A stretch of DNA of 64,000 bases from Cenococcum geophilum 1.58 (taxonomy: Eukaryota > Ascomycota > Dothideomycetes > Gloniales > Gloniaceae), in the NCBI GenBank assembly GCA_001692895.1, contig KV748201.1, positions 1,364,001 through 1,428,000 on the forward strand, read 5' to 3'. How positions within the stretch are numbered: position 1 is the stretch's first letter; each line of letters opens with the position of its first letter. This document shows positions 45,193 to 57,340 of this stretch, piece after piece. The translations under genes were made by a program, and so were the position numbers. The notes beneath the pieces are model-generated. The model did not search any database, was not told where the DNA came from, and saw only the letters and a program-made list of their open reading frames with translations.

Positions 45193-45705
45193 ATGACCAT
45201 CCACTCCTCAAACCCATGGGAAACAACCACTCGATCCTCGCTCGTCTCCATCGGAACACTCTCGCTCTACCTCTCCACTTCCAGGCCGCCTCGAACTTCC
45301 GGCTCTCCCGTCATCATCCATTTCGCCGGTGGCGGCGGCCCCCACCGTTGTATACATACGGCTGAAAGTCTTACTAGGCGCTTTCGCCCGCGTCTACTTC
45401 TACGACCGCGCCGGCTACGACAGCAGCCGCTGAGCGTTATCCGGTGCGATATGGCGAAGGACTGTGGGATCATGTATGAGGCGGGTGTGAAAGCTGGGAA
45501 CGGGTCCGAGGAGGAGAGAGCGGTGGTTAGGCAGTTCATTGAGACCTGGGAGCTTTTCGATAATGAGCTAAGAGCTGCGCAATTGCGGTTGTCGGGGAAG
45601 AGTAGGTATAGAGTTGCGCTAGAGTATAGTCATGATGTTCCGATTAGGAAACCGGAGGTTATTGTTGATGAGGTTAAGTGGGTGCTTAAAGAACTGGACT
45701 TGTAA
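45193..45705 (+). pseudogene. Truncated, frameshifted alpha/beta-hydrolase gene
   Basis: The open frame of 170 codons starts like an alpha/beta-hydrolase strand (SPVIIHFAGGGG, about 45306-45341). After a frameshift the next expected block, VLLGAFARVYFYDRAGYDSS, is found in another frame (about 45370-45430) and ends at a stop. The open frame then jumps to the C-terminal part: YRVALEYSHDVPIRKPEVIV then DEVKWVLKELDL. Here HDVP carries the position of the catalytic His and the end is a typical last helix. The middle of the fold, with the nucleophile elbow and catalytic acid, is absent. The gene is therefore a remnant of a serine hydrolase of about 300 residues. The continuous frame is a chance junction and is unlikely to encode an enzyme. 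Confidence 0.6.
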
Positions 45706-46595
45706 GGGTCCCGGCTGGGAATTATTTCAAAATTGTACAGGAAAGGGAAGTCTAATATTTTCAGGCACATGATTCAAAATGAAGATTCAGGGTGTTTAAG
45801 GGATCGAAAGGGCAAACAGGAGAAAGAATGAGTAACAGTTACCCAGAATACTCCAACGAAGCTATAGTAGTAATACGAAAAAAGTTTAAAATTTTCAATG
45901 CTGTATAATCCATCTAGAAAGTCGATAGCAGGTAATAGGAAGTCCGCTCGGAGAATTCAGATAAGGCCATGGCAAACTAAGCGTCAACTAAAGTACCTCG
46001 ATCACAATCAACTATCTATAATCGCCCGATTAGAACCGGAAACGTAGTTTTGAATTGTATCTTGGTTCAGAAAAAACTCCTCAAGAGGAAAGTTTTTGAG
46101 TTCACTCGATTTTTCCCAACGGAGGTTCTGTATCTCACTTTACACGGATACGAGCGAATGACCTTGACGCAGTATCGTGGACAAACGGAGACAACAGAAT
46201 GTTAACAAGTGGAATAAACGGGCAATAAGCCTTGGGCCAAAAATAGCGAGCTGAAAGATGATAGGCAGATATCTCACCATATAACTAATAGCCTTATGCT
46301 TTTAGATATGAGTCTCGGAGTATGTTCAGTTGGTTCGTGTTGCTATCCAATCCGAAGGTAGTCTAATAGTGTACCTTAGCAATTTCATAGATTTCCAGAG
46401 TCGGCTTGCAATAGCACGTAGGCTATTGATAAAGTTCTCGAGAATTCGATGGATGACAGGGAGTTTATGGGACGTGTGAAAGTCCGTCCACGGAGAACCG
46501 GAGGTTGATATTAAGGTGGGGTTATGTAATTAAAACTGAACCGAGAGTTGAACTTGGGCCGTTGCTTTGTGGCCCCTCAGGTTCGGACTACGGAC
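45706..46595. other. Spacer
   Basis: No gene is seen in these 0.9 kb. The AT-rich left part gives way to the promoter region of the NTF2-like gene. Confidence 0.4.
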
Positions 46596-46603
46596 TATAT
46601 AAG
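46596..46603 (+). promoter_or_regulatory. TATA box of the NTF2-like gene
   Basis: TATATAAG lies 113 bp before the ATG at 46717, and a CT-rich initiator-like stretch follows at 46610-46635. Position and sequence fit a TATA element. Confidence 0.55.
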
Positions 46604-46716
46604 AATGCCTCGTTCTCCTCTGCAAGGTCTCCCTAATACTCCAAAATACTAAGTGAATTAGCACCGCTCATACACTCAATACACTCGTTACCATACGCCA
46701 GAATACTAGCTTCGAA

Positions 46717-47271
46717 ATGTCTATGCCCTCTGCAAAACCCATATCCTCCGCTGCAAGTCGACCCCCACCGACGGAGAAGGAAGCTCTCCTCCGCAAAACC
46801 GCTTATTCTTTCTGCGAGTCGCTCCTCAGGCCACCTGCACCCTCCGCCCTCATCTCCGAATACTTCGTTCCCTTCTATCCCCGTATTACCGAGCATGGCC
46901 CATCATGGGCGACATCGCGGTTGCCATTCCTTGGCAAGACCTTCATCGGCTACCGAGGCTGCGAAGAGTATTTCACAAAGCTGTCCAAGACTCTAGAGAT
47001 GAATATGGGCAAAGATACATTCCCATCCATTGATGGTTTTGTTGTTGATACCGAGGCGGAAGTCGAATGGATGGAATACAAAACGAAGAAGAAAGGCAAA
47101 GGCGTGGTCAGCGTAGTTGGCCAGGCGGCATTCAAGAGCGTAAAGACCGGCAAGGAATGGCACGAGGAGTTCATCTATAGATTCAGTGCCTTCGATGACA
47201 AGGGAAGAATTGGCCATTGGGAGATCTGGGCAGATCCCTTGAGCGCGTGGGTTGCTGTGGGTGAAGATTGA
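46717..47271 (+). CDS. NTF2/SnoaL-like fold protein
   Basis: Single exon, 184 aa, from ATG 46717. After a short Ser/Pro-rich start, residues about 25-180 follow the NTF2/SnoaL pattern: helix ALLRKTAYSFCESLL, then ALISEYFVPFYPRITEHGPS, then a strand-rich half with LGKTFIGYRGCEEYF, WMEYKTKKKGKGVVSVVGQA and WHEEFIYRFSAFDDKGRIGH, ending WEIWADPLSAWVAVGED. This cone fold is used both by small enzymes (isomerases, dehydratases, cyclases) and by non-enzymatic binding proteins, so the substrate cannot be stated. Similar stand-alone proteins are common in filamentous ascomycetes, sometimes beside secondary-metabolism genes. None of those is present here. A clear TATA box upstream and an intact frame argue that it is a live gene. 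Confidence 0.75.
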   Translation: MSMPSAKPISSAASRPPPTEKEALLRKTAYSFCESLLRPPAPSALISEYFVPFYPRITEHGPSWATSRLPFLGKTFIGYRGCEEYFTKLSKTLEMNMGKDTFPSIDGFVVDTEAEVEWMEYKTKKKGKGVVSVVGQAAFKSVKTGKEWHEEFIYRFSAFDDKGRIGHWEIWADPLSAWVAVGED

Positions 47272-49246
47272 TTACTACAGTAAGAGGTCAGACGTGGGGA
47301 TGGAGTATGACAAGAATTGGACATATATTTATTGCTCTCCGCAAAACATCCTCCAACAAGTACATTCTGGTTCAGCAAACGCTCGATCATTCGATTGCTG
47401 TAAATAAGCAAATCTGACTTGTCATCTGGCTTGCTAGCAGGACCTAGTCCATACCACCAGCAAAGCGTATGGTATGCGCACTCAACACTTTCCTAATTTT
47501 TGGCTTATCACCCCAAACTAAACGTCTCAGGCACCACGGCGTCCTTGAGGTTGCCTTCCTTCTACACGAACCTATACGCACCGTAGGTAAATCTGCGCGG
47601 AGGCCGTGGCTGCCGGCCAGCATGNTCCGGATATTCCATCATTGGATGATTAAAAAGCCCCCGAATATGAATACGGCGGCTTTTGTAAGCAGTGAATCCA
47701 CCCTGCTTTTCCACTTCAAAAAGCTGTATTTGGATGCATGGAACAGGGTATTCTGAAATACGGAAAGAGACCGTAGAGGTTATCTGTCCGTTACTCGTTT
47801 CCAATGCTTCGGGCATGTACATCGCATACCTACCCGTAACTTCACGTGCTGTGTAAATGTACCGGTGGCCCCTGATGTTGTCGCTTCCCGAGTCCTATGG
47901 AGGCGGTAAGTGACTGGAGGGAGACCCGGATCTAGAGTTCCTGTGTACGAGAGATTATTTTGGCTGCCTCCGAGCACAGCGGCGGATGAATGAGTGGCTA
48001 ATTAATGACTTGTCTCGAGAGCAGCTGCTGTACCTTTCGCATAATCAGCTACTGCGCTGGTAAAATTGAAGCATAATTTCTAACAAAGCTTAATGACTGC
48101 GATCTCTCCTGCAAGTCTTGCTCAGCGCCGATCTGCGTAGGCGCCGTGATAAGATCAGCTTCCACGCTGCCATCTTCTAGATATGGAAGTAAAGCTTCTT
48201 TGCGCTCGAGGTGAAGTCCCATTCTATTCTTGCAATACGCCTAATTTCCGCAACATTACCTGTTGGCAAGAGTGCTGCGTCAGGACTTTCAACGAGCTCT
48301 TGGAGGGTAACCGCCGCGGCCTCATGTTGCCTGTAGCACTCCCGATATCCCGAGAATACTTAGTGGCGAAGGCAGTCCTGCAAAGAGCTTGCAGTCCAAC
48401 CCTTTCGGCTTCGATCATTTCGATGGTTCGAACCCTCCGGATTAATAGATGTCTGGTCTGCTTTCTTTGATCAATCATGGAGATATGGATCTCTTGGGGA
48501 ATACGAGGTTCGTGACCCGCAGCCCTGCGATCAACCATACAATTAGGCTGAGCTGCGCGTCTTTGGTTATGAGGTTCTTGCGGCTTTCTGAAATGAAACA
48601 TGAAGCTAGTTGGTTTCCTCTTAATCCTAGAACTTATTCCAATCAATTCACCCGAAATCTGGATATGTTTTTTGCATTGAGCAGAGTAGGTATCTGAATT
48701 CGCTGAATAACTTCATCTTGGCAACAGAATACTACGCAAGCCACTTGAACGTATTAATATTCCCATTACCAAAACAATGTTTCTTAGAATATACCCAATG
48801 TTAGACGCTGAGCAGGCTGATGGAAAATGATACATATGATACTCTATAAGGAAGAATCTCAGGGGCTCGAAGGCCCCGAGAAGATATCTACACGATGGCC
48901 CGCGCGCTGTCACGTGACACGTCGCCGAGCTCAAAGAGACTGCCCAAGTACACCCCCCCTACCAACACCCAATAGCTGGCTATTCTGTAAGCAATAATAT
49001 ACCAAACATGAATAAGTTTAAAAACATTTAGAGTCAGATTGAAAGAGACGCTCCTGTGGACACCAAGTCAAGAACAAGACCACAAATTAACGAACCCACA
49101 ATAAGGATGGCACTTGTTTCTGGGAGACGGCTAGAATATTCGTCAGTTATATCTGGAATCTCATATTATTGCCAGGGCACTTTAAAGTTTACTGTCTGGA
49201 ATTGCAGTGTTTTCTACAAACCCATGTACTTATTTCACACAGTATT
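47272..49246. other. Gene-poor interval
   Basis: About 2 kb without a supported gene. One N lies at 47625. On the minus strand near 48180-48420 there is a coding-like stretch (LQELVESPDAALLPTGNVAE) between stops, possibly gene debris of unknown family. Confidence 0.4.
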
Positions 49247-49595
49247 TGTTGAACGGACGATCAGGAATGAGAACTCCCTCTCTTAAAGAGGGCTCTAGAA
49301 GCTCTTTATATACATCAGGTAGGTCTAGACAACTGAGTCAAAATAGGTAATAGAAATAGGTAATAAGACATTCGATGAGACATTTAGTCATAAGTTGAGA
49401 GACAACTAAGACATAGTTCGTATAGACGATCTAGGTCTTCAGACAGTAGTACGATGGTGGTAAGGGAATTCGATTCAGGTCGACAGTATTCAAGTACCAT
49501 CACGACACAGAGCTTCGGGCATACAGCACAGGACTTCGGCAACTCTAATCAGTGAATGACCATCAAGAACGTATATCGGTCCATCATGGTTAACA
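49247..49595 (-). repeat. Solo-LTR-like relic
   Basis: Bounded by TGTTGAACGG and GGTTAACA, a TG...CA arrangement. Near its left end it contains CTCTAGAAGCTCTTTATATA, the complement of the TATATAAAGAGCTTCTAGAG box in the Copia LTR at 50431-50697. It therefore looks like a diverged LTR in reverse orientation. I could not find matching target-site duplications, so the limits are tentative. Confidence 0.45.
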
Positions 49596-49596
49596 T

Positions 49597-49830
49597 TTAG
49601 CCTACGGGTTTAATATACAGCCCATAATTGATATTCACTTTCAGAAATACTGTATCGAGCTTTGTGTTGACCGGAAATACCAGGTCAGGAACTCGTGTCG
49701 ATTGATCTATGAAGAAAAAGAGACTATGTATACATGAGGTGGGTGCAGGAAAAAACAGGGTGGTAAGCAATGGGGTAGTAAGCAATAGGGTGGTAGGCAA
49801 CAGGTGGTAAGCAAATACGATTTTAGTCGA
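49597..49830 (-). repeat. Second LTR-like relic with GGTAGTAAGCAA units
   Basis: Four degenerate 14-15-bp units of the GGTGGTAAGCAA type lie at about 49760-49815. To their left is a TATA-like box (GTATACAT) and CTATGAAGAAAAAGAGACTA, in the same order as the relic at 25785-26080. On the minus strand this fits the upstream part of an LTR. The ends are not definable. Confidence 0.4.
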
Positions 49831-50425
49831 CACTTTGCCGGCCCCATTAAAAGACTGCATAACTCACTAATACCTTAATTTAAGCTTAAAAATAGCGCAG
49901 AAAACCCTGATTGTATCTAATTTAGGGTATTAATCTTTGTCAAGGCGTACAACATGCGCCACCTGGTTAAGTTTAGCGGGGCCATCGCATCTCCCTTACC
50001 TTTCTCTCCCTTTAATTCTAATTTTCCTCTCGCTCCACCCTTGCTGCACCCCCGACTCTTTGCGCCATGGCATGCTGCGCCCCCTTCTTTATCTTAACCT
50101 TCTAATCATAAGCAGCACCGATGCACCTCTGATAACTCTTAAAATATATAACTATCATTTTACTCCTCTAGCCTATAATGCTCTTAGTGCAATTTGGCAT
50201 GGAGGGGAAGTTGGCCGAAGCAAGGTGATCTGGCTAATCAGAGGCCGTATATCAAGGATCTTACCTGGCATCCCAAGGTCAGCCACTCGGAGTGCAACAC
50301 TAAATGAAACTTGTATACACAACCACGGCAACGCACATCAATGCATCAATATATTGACGCACTTGCTTTTGACTGCGTTGACGTTGATAAACATTTATTG
50401 CGCAATATTGCCATTATGTTGATTG
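49831..50425. other. Left flank of the Copia element
   Basis: Less AT-rich than the following block. A 161-codon frame (49937-50422) starts with TTG and has no family resemblance. It may be older transposon debris. Confidence 0.35.
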
Positions 50426-50430
50426 ATTTG

Positions 50431-50697
50431 TGTCGAACGTTAAGGTCACTGTCAAGTACCACCTTATGACTCACACCCTGTTTCTTGCCATCGTATGTCT
50501 TACCATCTATTTTCTATTACCTATTCATTACCTATCACCGACTGAGTGGCAATACCGACCTGGTGGCGATTGAGTAATAGCTCCAGAATCGTCGTCAGCT
50601 TTATCGTTAGTCCTTTGCCCCGACCTTATGTATATAAAGAGCTTCTAGAGCCAGCTTTAATTGACAGAGTTCTTATGAGTGACTTGTCCGTCCGATA
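50431..50697 (+). repeat. Copia 5' LTR
   Basis: This 267-bp direct repeat of 61746-62012 carries a TATA-like box (TATGTATATAAAGAGC, about 50627-50642). It follows target duplication ATTTG. It ends in TA where the other LTR ends in CA, as one C-to-T change would give. Confidence 0.93.
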
Positions 50698-50713
50698 GTT
50701 ATAAGCCCGGGCC
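50698..50713 (+). other. Copia primer-binding site (half tRNA-iMet type)
   Basis: GTTATAAGCCCGGGCC directly follows the 5' LTR. With one G-to-A change (TATAAG from TATGAG) it would match the complement of the anticodon arm of initiator methionine tRNA, the site used by Copia elements that prime from a cleaved half tRNA. The match is from memory of the tRNA sequence. Confidence 0.5.
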
Positions 50714-51448
50714 ATCTACTGCATTATCTTTAATTTGAAACCCTGATTACCCTATTATTAACTAAATAGTAGAGGCCTTAAAATGTTCTTTTAACAATCT
50801 AAAACCCTTATTATGACACATACTGTAATCCTAGTAGGCCTAAACGATTGGGACTAATGGATTGGTGTTATTAAGTATAGAGCCGACGGTAAGAGTGTAT
50901 GGGAGTATATTAATCTAGATATTAAGAAAAGTAATCTACCTAGACACAGAGCACCGTTAGAGCCATTACTATTAGTTATTAATCCTTAGAAGACTATATT
51001 CTTAGCCCTTAATAAAGGTAAGAAGGAAGAGCTTTAAGCTTTATAAAAACAGTACAATTGTGCTTATAAGCGGTATAAAAAAGAGGAAGCAGCCCTTAAG
51101 TCTCTACGCACCTATATTATTAGCACTATTTCCTATAACTATATTAACTATACCTTTAAAGGAAATACCGTCTATAATATCCTTATATTACTTAAGCAGG
51201 CTATTACCCTAACTAATAATGCTTAGAAGGTTAATCTGGCTACCTAATATTTAAAAATAAAGAAAGCTCTAAAGAGTTAGAATATTAAGAAGTGGCTTTG
51301 TAAGTAGGAGAAGGTATATAATAATTATAAGAAGGTTAAACTACCTAAGGTAGATAGCGATTAACTAGTTAAGGACTTTATATATACTATTAAATCTACC
51401 TTATTAGGATAGTTAGAATACTAGAAAAACAAATTACAGAACCTTAAG

Positions 51449-51675
51449 TGTTAGCAACTCAGTTAATTGAGGCATAGGCACGGCAAAGGGGACGCGCAAG
51501 CCTATACGATTGGATTGTCTATAAACAAGAATCTAAAGCTAGGGAAAGGAAAGGAGAAGAAGAGCAGCGCCGTTCGATGTTTTATAAGATCTTCGCGTTA
51601 TATAACCACAATATACGGCAATCTATGGCAACTTGCCGGTGTGAAGTTCTGCCAAGTTCTGCTAGTGCCGTAACA
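51449..51675 (-). repeat. Gypsy 3' LTR (left copy)
   Basis: 227 bp, TGTTAGCAAC at the left end and GTGCCGTAACA at the right. It pairs with 57341-57567. Confidence 0.93.
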
Positions 51676-52025
51676 TTACCCCCCCCTCTAAAAAAGCCTG
51701 CCCTTAGGCTTTATTGCTAAAAGTCTTAGCAAGAGAATCTAACCAATTAGATAACTTTAACCGCTGGTCGAAGTTCCTAGATATCTTAAGACCTTACGTG
51801 ACTAAGAAATTTCTAGGGTGTTTTTGTCCTTATGTTCTTCTAGTAGCTTATTATCTTTATTATGCTAGTATTCTATCTACTCGTCTAGGTACTTTAGCAG
51901 TCTGGGTTTATTAGGGTAATAGCTATAGAATTTCTAAAGCTTATAGGGACTACCTATAAAGTTCTATATAGGGTACTAAGTGGGGTCTGGGTTATATCCT
52001 TTCTAACTAATATAATACTTTAACG

Positions 52026-52128
52026 ATAGAGTTTTCTCCCCACATGTACATAAGGAGTAGTCCGCGTGGGCCCAATAGGGATCCGAATCGGACGTTAAGC
52101 AATGAATTATTATTATTATTATTATTAT
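52026..52128 (+). mobile_element. 5'-truncated non-LTR retroposon tail inside the Gypsy element
   Basis: A 103-bp insert ends in eight TTA/ATT units (about 52104-52128) and is flanked by the 13-bp direct repeat TAATACTTTAACG (52013-52025 and 52129-52141). A variable-length target duplication plus a simple-repeat 3' tail is the hallmark of LINE or SINE retroposition. Its body (GTGGGCCCAATAGGGATCCG and surroundings) is GC-rich and lacks the RIP-like decay around it, so it probably arrived after the surrounding Gypsy element was mutated. Parent family unknown. Confidence 0.7.
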
Positions 52129-55100
52129 TAATACTTTAACGTTCCCTTTATAAGTTTATAGGCTAGTATTTCTTTAATTTCCCATTTATTATCGCTATTA
52201 ACTTAAATTAGCAGGGGAGGTTTATTCTTTTGTCTGGGTAGTAGGTTATTTATAGCTTTCCGTAGCTTATCCGGTAAGAAAATAGGGTAAACTTTAATTA
52301 AGTCTAGAAGCTTAACCTTATACAAGTTACCTACTTTATTAAGAATCTTATACAGTCCTGCCATCTTATAGTCTAGCTTACGGCTAGGCCGTTCTGTCTT
52401 CTAGTTCTTTATTATAACCTAGACTATATCGCCTATAGTAAAGTTAGGCTCGCGCCTATGCTTATTCGCCTACTGTTCCATTAATTTCTGGGCCTTTTTT
52501 AGGTTTATATGGGCTACTTTTTAGGCTTCTTTTAAGCGCTTAGTGTACTGCTGGGCTTCCTTATAAAATAGATTTTCGCGTACAGTTTAGGGCCCTTTTA
52601 GTCTTTCCCAGTTAAAGCTTGTGTAGGGGAGGTAACCTATTTTTAGTTAAATAGGGGCAAATCTAGTAGAGTTGTGGGGTAGGGTCGTTTGGGCGTAGTC
52701 TATTAAGGGTAATAGTTTGGCCTAGTTATCCTAGAAGTAGTTAATAAAAGGCCGGAGTCTCTAGTCTAAGTATTAATTTACAATCTCTATTTAACCGTCT
52801 ATTTAGGGGTAATATACCATAAAAAGCTTTAGCTTAATGCCTAGGATCTGGGTAAACTTATTCTAAAAGGCTAATATAAACTACGGCCTGCGGTTAGATA
52901 TAATAGTATCTGGTAGTCCGTAAATTTAGTAGATATAGTAAATATACAGTTAGGCCGCCTCTTTAGTATTAATATTCTTATAATAGGGAATTAAAAACGG
53001 GCGCTTGCCGAAGCGGTTAACTAGGATTATAACTATATTATATCCGTCACGGTCTAGAGGTAGCTTATAAAAGTCTATAGAGATATATTGCTAGGGGCGG
53101 TCGGGTATTAGGAGGGGTTTTAATAGTCCTAGGGTCTTGTCTTATAGAATTATAGACCTATAGCAGTTATTGTAGTTCTGTATATAGTAGTCAATATCTA
53201 TAATTATTTTAGGCCAGTAATAGCGGTCGCCAATAATCCTATAGGTTTTATTTTTTCTAGGGTGGGCCGTAGAGACTTAGGTATATGCTTTAGCAATAAG
53301 CCAAGTCCGTAAGTTCTGTTCCTCTACTACTACTAGCTATTCGCAGTGCTTAAGCAGTCTACTTTTAAGGGACTATAGGCTAGAAACGTTCTTTGCCTTT
53401 TAGCGGTACTCCTATAGAGAAGGGGCCGTACAGTTTGCCTATAGTAGTTTATTAATAAGGTCTAGTTCCATAGAGTTAATAGGGCATATCTTAGCATCTA
53501 AAGAGTCTGTATTTAGTTCTACCTATATCTAGGAGTTAAGGTGCTCTAGTTATAGTAGCGCTTAGGTCTATAATAAGATCTTTACAGCTATCTAGTTATT
53601 TATATCCTATTTACGCCTTATAAGAGCGTCCGCACGGTTAGTAGCGCTTAGCCTATATATAATTAGGAAGTTGAACTAAGATAGGGTGTCCGCCTACCGC
53701 GCCTATTGGGCTATAAGGGCCTTTATTATTATAAAATATTCTAAGGCCTTATAATCGGAAACTACCTAAATAGACTTAGGGGTGCCTTCTAGTTGGGCTC
53801 GCCAGTGCTAAAAGCTAGAGATAATAGCCAGCATTTCTTTATCGTAAATTGGGTAGTTTAGCTCAGCATCTAGTATAGTCTTTAAATAGTAAGTAATAGG
53901 ATGCTATTCTCCGTCTGTCTACTTTTGGGAGTAAACGCCAGCTATAACACTATCTAAGGCATTGGTTTCTAGCATTAAGGGCCGTTCTAGGTTAAAGTGG
54001 GCGAGTAAGGGAGCAGAGACCAGTTGTTTCTTAAGCTTGTTAAAGGCCTGCCTATATACGGTATTAAAGTAAAAGGGCCAGTCCTTATGGGTAAGTAGGC
54101 TTAGTGGCTAGGTAATCCTGCTATAGTTCTTAATAAAGCGTTAGTAGAAGTTATAGAACCCTAAGAATAACTATACCCCCTTTACAGTCCTTGGGGGTAC
54201 CTATTAGTTAATTATAGTTGTCTTTTCTAGGTCTGTCTTAATCCTATTTATACTAATAATAAACTCTAGGTACTTTATACACTTAACACTAAATTCTAAC
54301 TTCTTAATATTGGCTTAGAGGCTAGCTTCCTAAAGCCGTTATAGGACTTTATAGATATACTCTTTATATTCCAGTTTATTTTTAGAGTAGATTATAATAT
54401 TATCTAGGTATGCTATATAGAAGTCATTAAGGTAGTTAAATAGTACATCATTTATATATCGTTGGTATGTGGCTAGTCCGTTAGTTAGTCTAAAAGGCAG
54501 TACTTTATATTTATANNTTCCGTAANNGGTCTAAAANNTANTAAGGTNTTNTAATTTAGGGTNTATNCTAATTTGGTAAAAAGCCTAGCGGATATTAAGC
54601 TTCGTAAAGATCTTAGCTCTACTTATTTAGGCTAAAGTCTTATTAAGTAAAGGCAGTAGGTAGCGGTCTTTAAGGGTTAAATTATTAAGCTTATGGTAGT
54701 CGATACAGAAATAAAGTCCTCTATTTAGCTTTTTGGTAAAGAGAATAAGTAAGTTAAAAGGGGCTTAACTAGGCTTAATAAAGCCCTTATCTAGGTTATT
54801 AATAAGATACTACTTTATGGCCTATAATTTGGCAGTAGATTACTGTCGGAGGGGGCTATAGCTAAGGGTAACCACCTTATCCGGCTTAATTTTAATCTTA
54901 TAGTTGTACGGTCGGTAAGGCGGGAGTATATTAGATGCTACTTTAGAGAAGGTGTCTTTAAATTTCTAGTATTAATGGGGCAGTTTCTATTCTACTAGCT
55001 CCTTATCTATAAGCTCGCCTTTCTCTTAGGCTAGGGCTTCTTTCTCTTTAATTATTTAATTAATTTTATATAAGCTAGTTGTAAAGGTAATGGTATTAGG

Positions 55101-57340
55101 CTAAACTAGGTTCCGGTAGAATCCTATAGCGCTAATATAGTAAATATTAACTAGTAGGAGGTCCGTGGGTTTCTTTATGGATATTTATTAGGCCGTATTT
55201 TATAGTATAGGGTTTATAGTCTTCCTTAGCTCACATTCCATTTTCCGTAAGTTATCCTTTTAGTCTATTAATTTGGTATATCGTCTAATGTCCCTAGCCT
55301 TCCTTTGTGGCTGCGTAGGGCCTAAGTTCTCTATTAGGGACTTAGCTAGGCCACTACTGACTTCCTAAGTCTTTGGTGCGGGTGGTATAATATAGGCAGT
55401 CTGGGGGCGGCGTAGTATACGGATCCGTTGTGGATTAAGCTGTATATCCTTTTTAAAAGCCTAGTCCCTACGCGTCGCATCGGCCTAGTAAACGGTGTTT
55501 GTTTATGGCCGTATAAGGTTTTCTATTATAATACTAATTTCTTTTATAAAGGAAGGTGTTGGGGGTATAGTTTCGGGCTAGATAAGCTGCTTATTCCGTA
55601 TGTTAAGCTATAAGCCTAAATAGGCTAGCTATTTTCTCCCTAAGATTATATTATAGCTTCTAAGGTCCGTAATAAGGAAGGGGATATTATATTACCTTTG
55701 TTTGTTAACGCGGAGGTAGATCCGTAAAATAGTTATAATAGGTGGCCTTATTTGTCTATTATAACCGTAAATAAAGATCGGTTTAGGCAGTTCTTTAAGG
55801 GGTATATTTAAAAAGTCAGCCAGTTTTATAGCGCAGTTTATATTAATTAAGGTAAAGGCATTTACTCCTAAGTTAGCTAAAGTAGAGGTTAAAACTTAAT
55901 ATCTATTGCGAAATAAAGTATAAGGGATAGTGTAGCTTCTTCTACTAACTAGCTGACCTAGATTAATATGTAATATATTAATCCCTTTTAACCCTAGAGA
56001 GGAGTCTTCCTCTAAGATTCCTCTTTTTCCGGCTCCGTACTATCCTCCTAAATTAATAAGACCTCGTTTATCTTTGCCTTTATTAGGCAGTTCCTTATAG
56101 GGTAGCCTATTTAACCGTATAAGAAGCAAGCTCCTTAATTGCTAAGGGCTTATATATAGGGGTCGCTATATATAGGCCAGGTGTATACCGGGCCCGTAGT
56201 AGGGGTAGCTGCGCGGCTAGCTACTGGGTTAACTATAGGAGTTGCCGATTATACTAGGGTACTATAGGCCGTACTTATAGTACTTGCGGCCTAGGTTGTA
56301 AGGTTTCTAGTTTTTAGCTAATTAGCGCGTGCCTTAATTTAACAGAGGCCTTAGTTAATAGCTAGGCAATAGTCCGTAAGTTCCTTTAACGTCTATACCG
56401 TAGTATAAGCTGGTAATACAGCCCGTTATAGGTCTAGGGTAAGCTTATTAAAGAGGTCTGGTAATAGTTCTTCTTAGGGGATCTAGGCCTGTCCGGCCAG
56501 GTATAGAAAGCGGGTTTAGAAGGCTGAAAAGGTCTCCGTTATTTTTATATTTAGGCTTTTATAGTTAAGGCAGGCGTTCTATACTTTAAAAGGGTCTTTA
56601 TAAATAGAAGACAAGTATTTAATTATTTCTTCTTTAGAGATAAAGGGGTCTGTTAAGTCTTTAGTGTATTACGGGCATAAATGCGTCTAGGTGTCTCCGC
56701 TAGTACGGCTAAAGATATAGGCCATTCTGGCTTGGGCGTTAGGGAAATAGTCTATATTAACTTTAAGCTTATCCCGTAATTAAAGCTTCTAATTGTTAAA
56801 TATAGGGTCGGTTCTGTCTGTAAGTAGTGGGGGGTCTATAACCTTTACCGACCACTTCGGTGCTGTATAGGCCTTGGTAGATTTACTAAGGCGCTAAGAT
56901 AGGGCTTAAAGGACTATAGCAAGTCTTTAGTTGTCTAATAATGACTTATTATTAGATATAGGGGTATCTCTAGCTTTAAGCAGCTCTCGCAGTTGTTTAA
57001 TTTCGGTATTAGTAGCCGTAAGCTCCGCCTAGGGGGTTAAAACGTTAATTATTTCTTCGTCTAAAGTATTTAAGGGTCCTGCAGCTGCTTTACCTGCTAC
57101 TATGTTTCGTGGCATAGTAGTAGGGGTATTAGGTAATTCTAGGTAATTTCTTTAGGGGTTTTGGTCTATGTGTATCTTATAGGTCCTTTCCTTAGGGTTC
57201 TATTCTTTTCTTTTAGGTCCTATCCTTATGGTCTTAATAATATTCTTAGGGTCCTATTCTATGTTCTTGTCCTATTTATAGTCTTGTAGATATATTTAAG
57301 TTCCTTCTTAGGAAGAAAGAGTAGAGTAAGCTTTAGATAA

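Noticed and set aside
49937-50422. 161-codon frame with hydrophobic segments
   Set aside because: It starts with TTG, not ATG, and its Leu/Ile richness follows from AT-rich pyrimidine runs. No family is recognised.
52104-52128. TTA trinucleotide run as a simple microsatellite
   Set aside because: It is better explained as the 3' tail of a retroposed insert because a 13-bp target duplication flanks the whole 103-bp unit.
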